DNA from: Methylopila henanensis
GTDB taxonomy: Bacteria; Pseudomonadota; Alphaproteobacteria; Rhizobiales; Methylopilaceae
DNA length: 64,000 nt
Assembly (NCBI RefSeq): GCF_042681025.1
Contig: NZ_JBHUER010000002.1
Span: forward strand, 1-64,000
Direction: 5' to 3'
Both the position numbers and the translations under genes were made by a program. Shown here piece after piece: positions 36,989 to 44,533 of this stretch (positions within the stretch are counted from its first letter, which is position 1; each line of letters starts with the position of its first letter). Below the pieces are notes generated by a model. That model worked only from the letters and a program-made list of their open reading frames with translations. It was not told the DNA's origin and did not search any database.

Positions 36989-37533
36989 ACCTTACCGTCG
37001 AGGCCCATCTGGTAGTATTTGTGGGTGATCCGCTCCTGGTTCTCGAGCAGCCAGTCGATGGTGGGCTCGTTCGACATGGCCTTGCGGATCGCCTGCGTCA
37101 TACCCTTGCGGTGGATGTCGAACAGCGCCTTGTGATCGAGGTTCTCGACGTCGACGATCGAGGGCGCGAGCCAGACCGAGCAGATGATGCCGAGGTCGTT
37201 GGCCTTCTCCTTCGGGATCAGCCCCTCGCGCACCGCGTCGAGCACGCCGTTCGCGATCGCGAACTGCACCGTGCCCATCAGGATGTTGGTGTAGCGGGGA
37301 TTGTCGACGGTGACCTTGGAGACGCACAGCGTCACCGGGCGCACCATGATGTCGGTGTTGAGCAGGGCGAACACGCGGGTGTGGCCGGCGACCTGATCGC
37401 CGGTGAGGGTCGCGAGCGCGGTCCCGACCGGTCCGTCGAGCTCGCCGATGACGACTTCGGGCTCGGCGGCGGTGCCGGGAGGGCCGCCTGCGACGAGCGC
37501 CTCGCCGGCGCGCAGGACGATGCGGTTGGACAT
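36985..37533 (-). CDS. Formaldehyde-activating-enzyme (Fae) homologue with altered active site
   Basis: Fae-like protein of 182 residues. Fae catalyses condensation of formaldehyde with tetrahydromethanopterin. Fold-defining blocks match (KVTVDNPRYTNILMGTVQFA, AVREGLIPKEKANDLGI, KALFDIHRKGMTQAIRKAM). By my alignment the catalytic His17 of Methylorubrum Fae corresponds to Glu24 here, so it is probably one of the Fae paralogues (Fae2/Fae3-like) with weak or no Fae activity, possibly a formaldehyde sensor or binding protein. The start at 37533 has a ggagac ribosome binding site. It sits between ampG and ampC on one strand. Confidence 0.85.
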   Translation of the reverse strand: MSNRIVLRAGEALVAGGPPGTAAEPEVVIGELDGPVGTALATLTGDQVAGHTRVFALLNTDIMVRPVTLCVSKVTVDNPRYTNILMGTVQFAIANGVLDAVREGLIPKEKANDLGIICSVWLAPSIVDVENLDHKALFDIHRKGMTQAIRKAMSNEPTIDWLLENQERITHKYYQMGLDGKV

Positions 37534-37564
37534 GGACGTCTCCTTCTGAATTTCCGGTATCGGC

Positions 37565-38857
37565 TCAGGCCGCGGTCTCGGCCGCGGCCGTCTTCGGCCC
37601 CCTGCTCTCGCGCGGAAGCCACAGGCAGAGCAAGAGCGCAGGCAGGCCGGTGAGGAAGGTGATGACGAAGTACGGCCCATAGCCGACCGCCGCGACGCCG
37701 AAGCCGGAGCCGCCGGCGAGCAGGTGGCCGGGCAGCGCGTAGATCGAGCTCAGCACGGCGTAACGGGTCGCCGAGAACTCCGAGGCCGCGAGCTTCGACA
37801 TGAAGGCGATCAGCGCCGTGCCCGCGACCGCGGAGGCGACGTTGTCGAAGCTGATGGTCGCGGTCAGCATGGCGATGCTGTGCCCTGTCGCCGCCAGCGC
37901 GGTGTAGAACAGGTTCGTCGCGGACGAGGCGACGATGCCGATGATCAGCACGGTCCGGACGCTGAAGCTCTTCAGCAGGAAGCCGCCGAGGAACGCGCCG
38001 GCGATGCCGAGGATGACGCCGAAGATCTTCGTGACGTTGGCGATCTCGATGTTGGTGAACTGCAGGTCCTTGTAGAGCGGCGACGACATCACGTTGGCGA
38101 GTTGGTCCGGCACCCGGTAGAGGCCGATCAGCGCGAGCGTCGTCAGCGGGGTCGTGGCGACAAGCGCCATAAGGTCCCTGATCGGGGCCGCGAGCGCGGC
38201 CGCGCCCCGGCCCGTGGCGATCCGCTCGGCGTCGCGCGCGGTCGCCGGCACGATCGTCAGCGTCAGCAGCGCGACCAGCGCCATGATGGCGGACATCACG
38301 CCATAGGCCCCGATCCAGCCGAGACCGTCGGCCAGGTAGAGCGCCCCGGCGCCGGCGGTCAGCATCGCGAGCCGGTAGCCGAGTTGGTAGGCCGCGACCA
38401 GAAGGCCCTGCTCGTCGGGCCCCGCCGCCTCCACGCGCCAGCCGTCGACGGCCGCGTCCTGCGCGGCGGACGCGCCGGCGGTCACGAAGCAGGCGACGGC
38501 CGCAAGCGCGAGGTTCGTCGCGGGATCGCCGAACGCCATGGCCGCGAGCCCCGTGGCGACGCAGATCTGCGCCGCGAGTATCCACGCCCGGCGCCGGCCA
38601 AGCGCCCGCCCCAGCGGCCCGAGGCTGTAGGCGTCCATCACCGGCGCGATCAGGAACTTCAGGCTGTAGGCGATTGACGCCCAGGACAGCAGGCCGATGA
38701 CCTGCACGCTGACATGCGACTCCCGCAGCCAGAACGCGAAGGTGCTGCCGACCAGCAGCAGGGGCAGGCCCGAGGCGTAGCCCAGCATGCCCGAAGCGAA
38801 GCGTTTCAGTCCGAAGCGCCCGGAGCCGGGCGAAGCTGAGGAGGGCTGGTCGGACAC
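37565..38857 (-). CDS. ampG: AmpG-like muropeptide MFS permease
   Basis: MFS transporter of 430 residues with about 12 membrane segments. ASGLPLLLVGSTFAFWLRE, RRAWILAAQ and QDAAVDGWRVE mark the AmpG family, which imports anhydromuropeptides into the cytoplasm for recycling. I chose a GTG at 38857 with an agggagg ribosome binding site; an ATG at 38905 gives a 446-residue form but has a weak site. It lies 31 bp upstream of the Fae-like gene and in the same unit as ampC, matching the known functional link of AmpG with beta-lactamase induction. Confidence 0.88.
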   Translation of the reverse strand: MSDQPSSASPGSGRFGLKRFASGMLGYASGLPLLLVGSTFAFWLRESHVSVQVIGLLSWASIAYSLKFLIAPVMDAYSLGPLGRALGRRRAWILAAQICVATGLAAMAFGDPATNLALAAVACFVTAGASAAQDAAVDGWRVEAAGPDEQGLLVAAYQLGYRLAMLTAGAGALYLADGLGWIGAYGVMSAIMALVALLTLTIVPATARDAERIATGRGAAALAAPIRDLMALVATTPLTTLALIGLYRVPDQLANVMSSPLYKDLQFTNIEIANVTKIFGVILGIAGAFLGGFLLKSFSVRTVLIIGIVASSATNLFYTALAATGHSIAMLTATISFDNVASAVAGTALIAFMSKLAASEFSATRYAVLSSIYALPGHLLAGGSGFGVAAVGYGPYFVITFLTGLPALLLCLWLPRESRGPKTAAAETAA

Positions 38858-39192
38858 GGGAGGCCTCCCTGGCGAAGCGGCGACGGCGGCGGAACAGGCG
38901 CGCATCCGATTCGAACGGACGAGCCCCGTGCGTCGCCCTTCCTAACCCATTCGCCGCGCGGCCGTCGCCAGCCTGCGCGCCGCAGTTCCGCGAAGTTTAA
39001 TGTTGACATGTTCTATGGAATGTATGGGTATGTTCTGGCATGCCGCGACGGGAGACCCGCCGACGGCGACCGAGTTTCCGCCGGAAGGCCTCTGCGATGC
39101 CCTGTCGACCGATCTGTTGACGTTCGTCCTTCGCCGCATCGCCCGCTAGCGCCCGCCCCGAGCCGCACCCAAACCTACGAGACGCATCCGCC
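38858..39192. promoter_or_regulatory. Divergent intergenic region between ampG and the sulfonate operon
   Basis: These 335 bp hold the promoters of both operons. A markedly AT-rich patch at 38995-39035 stands out in a GC-rich sequence and contains ttgaca (39003-39008) followed by repeated tatgg/tatgt words. I read it as the sulfonate-operon promoter with a regulator site, likely a sulfur-responsive LysR type. A small open frame (39024-39149) is listed separately; the rest shows nothing I can name. Confidence 0.5.
39024..39149 (+). CDS. Possible small protein or leader peptide upstream of the sulfonate operon
   Basis: A 41-residue open frame reading MGMFWHAATGDPP..., then EGLCDALSTDLLTFVLRRIAR. 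Its composition (Asp, Glu, Phe, Leu, one Cys) is more protein-like than the Arg/Pro-rich overlapping frames, and it stops naturally. An earlier in-frame ATG at 39015 exists. There is no good ribosome binding site, and it overlaps the AT-rich promoter patch, so it may be chance. Confidence 0.25.
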   Translation: MGMFWHAATGDPPTATEFPPEGLCDALSTDLLTFVLRRIAR

Positions 39193-40131
39193 ATGATCAC
39201 CCGCCGCACGGCGCTGACCGGGCTTGGCCTCGCCTCAGCCTCCCTCGTCGTCCGCCCCGCCCGAGCCGAACCGAGGCGCCTGCGCATCGGGCTGCAGAAG
39301 AACGGCGTGTTCCTCATCGCCAAGACGCGGCGCGCTCTCGAGGAGCGCTTCGCCGCGGATGGCGTGGCGGTCGAGTGGCTGGAGTTCACCTTCGGCCCCC
39401 CGCTGATGGAGGCGCTCAACGTGGGCGCGATCGACATCGGCACCACCGGCGACGCGCCGCCGATCTTCGCCCAGGCCGCGCGCGGCCGCTTCGTCTACGC
39501 CGCGACCTACCCAGCCTCCGGCGCAGCGATCCTGGTGCCGAAGGACTCTGAGCTGAAGACCGTCGTGGACCTGAAGGGCAAGCGCATCGCCATTCCCAAG
39601 GGATCCAGCGCGCACAACGTGGCCGCCATCCTGATCGAGCAATCCGGCCTCGCCTTCGACGACGTCACCGCCGCCTATCTCCCGCCCGCGGACGGGCAAG
39701 CCGCCTTCGCGCGCGGCGCGGTCGACGCCTGGGCGGTGTGGGACCCGTTCTACGCCATCGCTGAGGACCAGTTCGGCGCCCGCGTGCTGTCATCCAGCGT
39801 CGACGCCGGACCGCAGCGCAGCTTCACGCTGGCGAACCGCGGCTTCGCGACCGAGCATCCGGAACTGCTGAAGGCCGCGATCGACGAAATCGCCCGCGTC
39901 GGCGAATGGGCGGACGCGCATCCCGCCGACGTCGCGACGCTGTTCGCCGAAGCCACCAAGACCCCCCTTTCCGCCCAACGCCGCGCGGTCGAGCGCACCG
40001 GCTTCAAGGTCGCCCCCGTCACCACGGAGATCGCCGCCGGGCAGCAGGCCAACGCCGACCGCTTCCACCGGCTTGGTCTGATCCCGAACCCCGTCGTCGT
40101 AGCCGACGCGGTGTGGACCTCCGGCGCCTGA
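39193..40131 (+). CDS. ssuA: Sulfonate ABC transporter periplasmic binding protein (first copy)
   Basis: SsuA/TauA-type binding protein, 312 residues. The N terminus has a twin-arginine-like signal (TRRTALTGLGLASA) with cleavage near ARA, so export may be by Tat. LEFTFGPPLMEALNVGAIDIG and GTTGDAPPIFAQAARG are diagnostic of the aliphatic sulfonate group. It starts the operon and is followed 11 bp later by the permease. A second, divergent SsuA is encoded further down the same operon. Confidence 0.9.
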   Translation: MITRRTALTGLGLASASLVVRPARAEPRRLRIGLQKNGVFLIAKTRRALEERFAADGVAVEWLEFTFGPPLMEALNVGAIDIGTTGDAPPIFAQAARGRFVYAATYPASGAAILVPKDSELKTVVDLKGKRIAIPKGSSAHNVAAILIEQSGLAFDDVTAAYLPPADGQAAFARGAVDAWAVWDPFYAIAEDQFGARVLSSSVDAGPQRSFTLANRGFATEHPELLKAAIDEIARVGEWADAHPADVATLFAEATKTPLSAQRRAVERTGFKVAPVTTEIAAGQQANADRFHRLGLIPNPVVVADAVWTSGA

Positions 40132-40142
40132 GGACTCCAGCG

Positions 40143-40910
40143 ATGCGCTTCGACGCCAAGAACCTTCTCGCCTTCGTCATCCCCGTCGGGCTGATCCTCG
40201 TCTGGCAGGGCCTTTCGTCCCTCGGACAGCTCGCGCCGGAGGTGCTGCCGGCGCCGACCGCCGTGGTGGCCGCCGGCTGGCGGCTCGCGCTCTCGGGCGA
40301 ACTCTGGACCAACATCGGCGTCAGCGCCTGGCGCGCCGGCGTCGGCTTCCTGATCGGCGGCGGCATCGGCTTCGCGCTCGGCCTCGCGAACGGCCTGTCG
40401 AAGCTGTCCGAGCGCCTCACCGACCCCACCATCCAGATGGTTCGCACCATCCCGCACCTCGCGATGATCCCGCTCGTCATCCTGTGGTTCGGCATCGACG
40501 AGACAGCGAAGGTCTTCCTGGTCGCGCTCGGCGTATCGTTCCCGATCTACCTCAACACGCTGCACGGCGTGCGCACCGTCGACGCCCAGCTCGTGGAGAT
40601 GGGCCGCACCTACGGCATGACGAACCGCGAGCTGTTCTTCCGGGTCGTGCTGCCGGGGGCCCTGCCCTCGATCTTCGTCGGCCTGCGCTACGCGCTCGGC
40701 ATCATGTGGCTGACGCTGATCGTCGCCGAGACGATCTCTGCCTCCTCGGGCCTCGGCTACATGGCCATGAACGCCCGTGAGTTCATGCTGGTCGACGTCG
40801 TGGTGCTGTCGATCCTGATCTACGCCCTGCTCGGCAAGCTCGCCGACTCCATCGCCCGCTGGCTGGAGCGCGCGACGCTCTCCTGGCACCCGGCCTATCT
40901 CGCTCACTGA
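40143..40910 (+). CDS. ssuC: Sulfonate ABC transporter permease
   Basis: Inner-membrane permease of 255 residues with six membrane segments and the BPD-type EAA loop (EMGRTYGMTNRELFFRVVLPGALPSI). MVRTIPHLAMIPLVILWFG is typical of SsuC. Forms the channel for sulfonate uptake with SsuB. Starts 11 bp after ssuA and leads into ssuB 12 bp later. Confidence 0.93.
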   Translation: MRFDAKNLLAFVIPVGLILVWQGLSSLGQLAPEVLPAPTAVVAAGWRLALSGELWTNIGVSAWRAGVGFLIGGGIGFALGLANGLSKLSERLTDPTIQMVRTIPHLAMIPLVILWFGIDETAKVFLVALGVSFPIYLNTLHGVRTVDAQLVEMGRTYGMTNRELFFRVVLPGALPSIFVGLRYALGIMWLTLIVAETISASSGLGYMAMNAREFMLVDVVVLSILIYALLGKLADSIARWLERATLSWHPAYLAH

Positions 40911-40922
40911 AGGACGCCGTCG

Positions 40923-41795
40923 ATGACCGCACGCTCGCTTACGGCCCGCGGCCTCGCGGCCTTCTCGCCGGTCGCCCAACGCCAGTCCGGCGGAGCCACG
41001 CGCCTTGGCGCCGGCGGCAAGGGCGCCACCGTCACCCTGCGCGGCCTTTCGAAGTCTTTCGGCGCGAAACCGGTGCTCAGGAACGTCGACCTGCACATTC
41101 CGGCCGGCCAGTTCGTCGCCGTGGTCGGCAAGAGCGGCTGCGGCAAGAGCACCCTGCTGCGCACGATCCTCGGCCTCGAAACCCCGACCGCCGGCGACGT
41201 GCGCGTGGCGGACGCGGCTCCCAACGTGCAGGCGGCGCGCATCATGTTCCAGGAGCCGCGGCTGCTGCCCTGGGCGCGCGTGATCGACAACGTCGTGGTC
41301 GGCGTGCGGGACAAGTCCGACAAGGCCGCCGCCCGCGCCGCCGCCCAGAGCGCCCTCGACGAGGTCGGCCTCGGCGACCGGGGCGGGGACTGGCCGTCCG
41401 CGCTCTCCGGCGGTCAGAAGCAGCGCGTGGCGCTGGCCCGCGCGCTCGTCAGCCATCCGCGCCTGCTCGCGCTCGACGAGCCGCTTGGCGCCCTCGACGC
41501 GCTGACCCGGATCGAGATGCAGGGCCTCGTCGAGCGCATCTGGCAGGAGCAGGGCTTCACCGCCGTGCTCGTGACCCATGACGTCTCCGAAGCGCTCGCC
41601 CTCGCCGACCGCGTCGTGCTTGTCGAGGACGGCGCCATCGCGCTCGACCTCGCCGTCGACCTTCCCCGCCCCCGCCGCCGCGGCTCGCCCGAGCTCGCGC
41701 GGCTCGAGGGAATCATCCTCGACCAGTTGTTCAAGACCGGCGACCGCGTCGCCGCGGAGGCGTCCGGAGACGCTCTCCAGGAGGCCTACGCATGA
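40923..41795 (+). CDS. ssuB: Sulfonate ABC transporter ATP-binding protein
   Basis: ABC ATPase of 290 residues. Walker A GKSGCGKST (residues 71-79), signature LSGGQKQR, Walker B LLALDEPLGALD and the switch His in LVTHDVSE are intact. The first about 35 residues are a non-conserved extension. Pairs with SsuC. Its stop overlaps the FMN reductase start by 4 bp. Confidence 0.93.
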   Translation: MTARSLTARGLAAFSPVAQRQSGGATRLGAGGKGATVTLRGLSKSFGAKPVLRNVDLHIPAGQFVAVVGKSGCGKSTLLRTILGLETPTAGDVRVADAAPNVQAARIMFQEPRLLPWARVIDNVVVGVRDKSDKAAARAAAQSALDEVGLGDRGGDWPSALSGGQKQRVALARALVSHPRLLALDEPLGALDALTRIEMQGLVERIWQEQGFTAVLVTHDVSEALALADRVVLVEDGAIALDLAVDLPRPRRRGSPELARLEGIILDQLFKTGDRVAAEASGDALQEAYA

Positions 41796-42343
41796 CGACC
41801 CGCAAGTCCATCGTCGCGATCACCGGCAGCCTGTCGCAGCCATCCCGCACACGCCGGCTGGTCGAAGACGTCGCCGCGCGCGTCCAGTCGCGCTCCGGCG
41901 GAGCCGTGACGCTGATCGACGTCGCGGAGATCGGCCCCGATCTCGGCCAGGCGTTCAGCCGCGGCGCGGCCTCGCCCGCGCTCGAAGAGACGCTGCGCGC
42001 GATCGAAAGCGCCGACCTGATCATCGCCGGTTCGCCCATCTACAAAGGCTCCTACACCGGTTTCTTCAAGCACCTCATCGACCTGGTGGACTACCGCGCG
42101 CTCGCCGGCGTGCCCGTCGCCCTGCTCGCGACCGGCGGCAGCGATCGTCACGCGCTCGCGGTGGAGCACCAGCTCCGTCCGCTGTTTGGCTCGTTCGACG
42201 CTCTGACCCTGCCGACCGCCGTGTTCGTGATCGACCGGGACGTCGTCGACGGCCGCGTCACCGACGAACGGGTCGCGCGCCGGCTCGACACCCTCGTCTC
42301 GGAAGCCGCCAGCGCGCTCGCCCGGCCGGCGATCGCCGCCTGA
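41792..42343 (+). CDS. msuE: NADPH-dependent FMN reductase (MsuE/SsuE)
   Basis: Flavodoxin-like FMN reductase of 183 residues: SLSQPSRTRRLVEDVAARV at the flavin phosphate loop and GSPIYKGSYTGFFKHLIDLVD at the isoalloxazine site, the latter typical of the SsuE/MsuE family. Supplies FMNH2 to the SsuD monooxygenase encoded two genes downstream. Translationally coupled to ssuB by a 4-bp overlap. Confidence 0.92.
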   Translation: MTTRKSIVAITGSLSQPSRTRRLVEDVAARVQSRSGGAVTLIDVAEIGPDLGQAFSRGAASPALEETLRAIESADLIIAGSPIYKGSYTGFFKHLIDLVDYRALAGVPVALLATGGSDRHALAVEHQLRPLFGSFDALTLPTAVFVIDRDVVDGRVTDERVARRLDTLVSEAASALARPAIAA

Positions 42344-42384
42344 TCCCCGAAACCTCCTCGCACTCCTGATCCGGAACCCCTCAG

Positions 42385-43353
42385 ATGTCCTCCTTCGGTC
42401 TTCGCGCAGGCAGAACCCTCGCCGCAGCCCTCCTCCTCGCCTCGCTCGGCGCGGCGACCGCCGCGGACGCGGCCGAGCGCACGCTGCGCATCGGCTTCCA
42501 GAAGTACGGCACCCTCATCCTGCTGAAGGGCAAGGGCTCGCTGGAAGAGAAGCTCAAGCCGCTCGGCGTCACCGTGAAGTGGTCCGAGTTCCAGTTCGGC
42601 CCGCCGCTGCTGGAGGCCGTCAACGCCGGCGCGATCGACTTTGGCACCACCGGCGAGGCGCCGCCGATCTTCGCCCAGGCCGCCAGCGCGAAGCTCACCT
42701 ACGTCGCCTATGACCCGCCGTCGCCGAAGGCCGAGGCGATCCTCGTGCCGAAGGGCAGCGCGCTTCAGTCGCTCGCCGACCTGAAGGGCAAGAACATCGC
42801 CGTCGCCAAGGGATCGAACAGCCACTACCTGCTGGTCAAGGCGCTCGAGAAGGCGGGCGTCTCCTACGGCGACGTCAAGCTCTCCTTCCTCACCCCCGCC
42901 GACGCCCGCTCGGCGTTCGAGAGCGGCAAGGTCGACGCCTGGTCGGTGTGGGATCCCTTCTTCGCCGCGGCCGAAGTCGCCGGCGCGCGGGTGCTGACCA
43001 CCGGCGAGGGCATCGTCGAGAACCACCAGTTCTTCCTGAGCTCGCGCGACTACGTGAAGGACAACGAGGACGTGCTCGCCATTGTGCTGTCCGAACTGCG
43101 CAAGGTCGAGGACTGGGTCGCCAAGGACCCGAAGGCCGCCGCCGAGGAGCTCTCGCCGCTGGTCGGCATTCCGGCGCCGCTGCTGACCACGGCGATCTCC
43201 CGCCTCGGCCTCGGCGTCGGCCCGCTTAAGCCGGAGGTGGTCGCCGCCCAGCAGCGCATCGCGGACGCCTTCCTCGAACTGAAGCTTCTTCCGAAGCCGA
43301 TCGTGGTCCAGGATGCGGTCGTGACCATCAAAACCGCGGAGGCGGCGCAATGA
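42385..43353 (+). CDS. ssuA: Sulfonate ABC transporter periplasmic binding protein (second copy)
   Basis: SsuA-type binding protein of 322 residues with a Sec-type signal peptide (residues 1-28, ending ADAAE). WSEFQFGPPLLEAVNAGAIDFG and TTGEAPPIFAQAAS are family-typical. It is clearly homologous to, but different from, the first copy in this operon, so the two may widen the substrate range of one SsuBC transporter. Its stop overlaps the ssuD start by 4 bp. Confidence 0.92.
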   Translation: MSSFGLRAGRTLAAALLLASLGAATAADAAERTLRIGFQKYGTLILLKGKGSLEEKLKPLGVTVKWSEFQFGPPLLEAVNAGAIDFGTTGEAPPIFAQAASAKLTYVAYDPPSPKAEAILVPKGSALQSLADLKGKNIAVAKGSNSHYLLVKALEKAGVSYGDVKLSFLTPADARSAFESGKVDAWSVWDPFFAAAEVAGARVLTTGEGIVENHQFFLSSRDYVKDNEDVLAIVLSELRKVEDWVAKDPKAAAEELSPLVGIPAPLLTTAISRLGLGVGPLKPEVVAAQQRIADAFLELKLLPKPIVVQDAVVTIKTAEAAQ

Positions 43354-44522
43354 CCGGACAGGCCGCAGAAACCGCCAACGTCCTCTGGTTCCTGCCGACC
43401 CATGGCGACGGCCGCTATCTCGGCACGTCCAAGGGCGGGCGCCATGTGGACCTCGGCTACCTGCGCCAGGTGGCGCAGGCGGCCGACCAGCTCGGTTACT
43501 ACGGCGTCCTGCTGCCGACCGGCCGCTCCTGCGAGGATTCGTGGGTCGTCGCCTCGGCGCTCGCGCCGCTGACGGAGAAGCTGCGCTTCCTCGTCGCCGT
43601 GCGGCCGGGACTGCAGTCGCCGACGCTCGCGGCCCGCATGACGGCGACGCTCGACCGCATCTCGGGCGGGCGCCTGCTGATCAACGTCGTAACCGGCGGC
43701 GATCCGGCGGAGAACGCCGGCGACGGCATCTTCCTGAACCACGACGAACGCTACGCCGTGACGCGCGAGTTCCTCGACGTCTACAAGCGCCTGCTCGCGG
43801 GCGAGACCGTGCGCTACGAGGGCGAGCACATCCGGATCGAGGACGGCCGGCTGCTGTTCCCGTCGCAGCAGGAGAACGGGCCGCCGCTCTACTTCGGCGG
43901 CTCGTCGCCCGCGGCGACCGACGTCGCGGCCAACACGATCCACAAGTACCTCACCTGGGGCGAGCCGCCAGCGGCCGTGGCCGAGAAGGTCGCCGTCGTT
44001 CGCGCCGCGGCCGAGAAGGCCGGGCGCGAGGTCAGCTTCGGCATCCGGCTGCACGTCATCGTGCGCGAGACCAACGAGGAGGCCTGGGCCGCGGCGGACA
44101 AGCTGATCAGCCACCTCGACGACGACACCATCGCGGCCGCGCAGAAGGTCTACGCGCGGATGGATTCGGTCGGCCAGCAGCGCATGGCGGCGCTCCACGG
44201 CGGACGGCGCGACAAGCTCGAGGTCAGCCCCAACCTGTGGGCGGGCGTCGGCCTCGTCCGCGGCGGCGCGGGCACGGCGCTCGTGGGCGATCCCGAAACC
44301 GTCGCGGCGCGGATGAAGGAATACATGGCGATCGGCATCGACACCTTCATCCTGTCGGGCTACCCGCATCTCGAAGAAGCCTACCGCTTCGCCGAGCTGA
44401 CCTTCCCACACCTGCCGCTCGCGACGCGGACCGAGCAGGTGGAGACCACGGTCAACATGGGCCCGTTCGGCGAGACCATCGCCAACGACTCGCGCCCGGC
44501 GCTGCGGGTCTCGCAGTCCTGA
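43350..44522 (+). CDS. ssuD: FMNH2-dependent alkanesulfonate monooxygenase
   Basis: Luciferase-like TIM-barrel monooxygenase of 390 residues that releases sulfite from alkanesulfonates with FMNH2 and O2. NVLWFLPTHGDGRYLGT at the N terminus, LLPTGRSCEDSW, the PGLQSPTLAARMTATLDRIS block and LSGYPHLEEAYRF are characteristic of SsuD. Full length compared with E. coli SsuD (381). Flavin comes from the MsuE-type reductase in the same operon. Confidence 0.95.
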   Translation: MTGQAAETANVLWFLPTHGDGRYLGTSKGGRHVDLGYLRQVAQAADQLGYYGVLLPTGRSCEDSWVVASALAPLTEKLRFLVAVRPGLQSPTLAARMTATLDRISGGRLLINVVTGGDPAENAGDGIFLNHDERYAVTREFLDVYKRLLAGETVRYEGEHIRIEDGRLLFPSQQENGPPLYFGGSSPAATDVAANTIHKYLTWGEPPAAVAEKVAVVRAAAEKAGREVSFGIRLHVIVRETNEEAWAAADKLISHLDDDTIAAAQKVYARMDSVGQQRMAALHGGRRDKLEVSPNLWAGVGLVRGGAGTALVGDPETVAARMKEYMAIGIDTFILSGYPHLEEAYRFAELTFPHLPLATRTEQVETTVNMGPFGETIANDSRPALRVSQS

Positions 44523-44533
44523 GGAGCGGCGCC

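Noticed and set aside
39008..39196. 62-codon open frame at the sulfonate operon promoter
   Set aside because: Arg/Pro-rich composition and overlap with the ssuA start; the other small frame (39024-39149) looks more protein-like.
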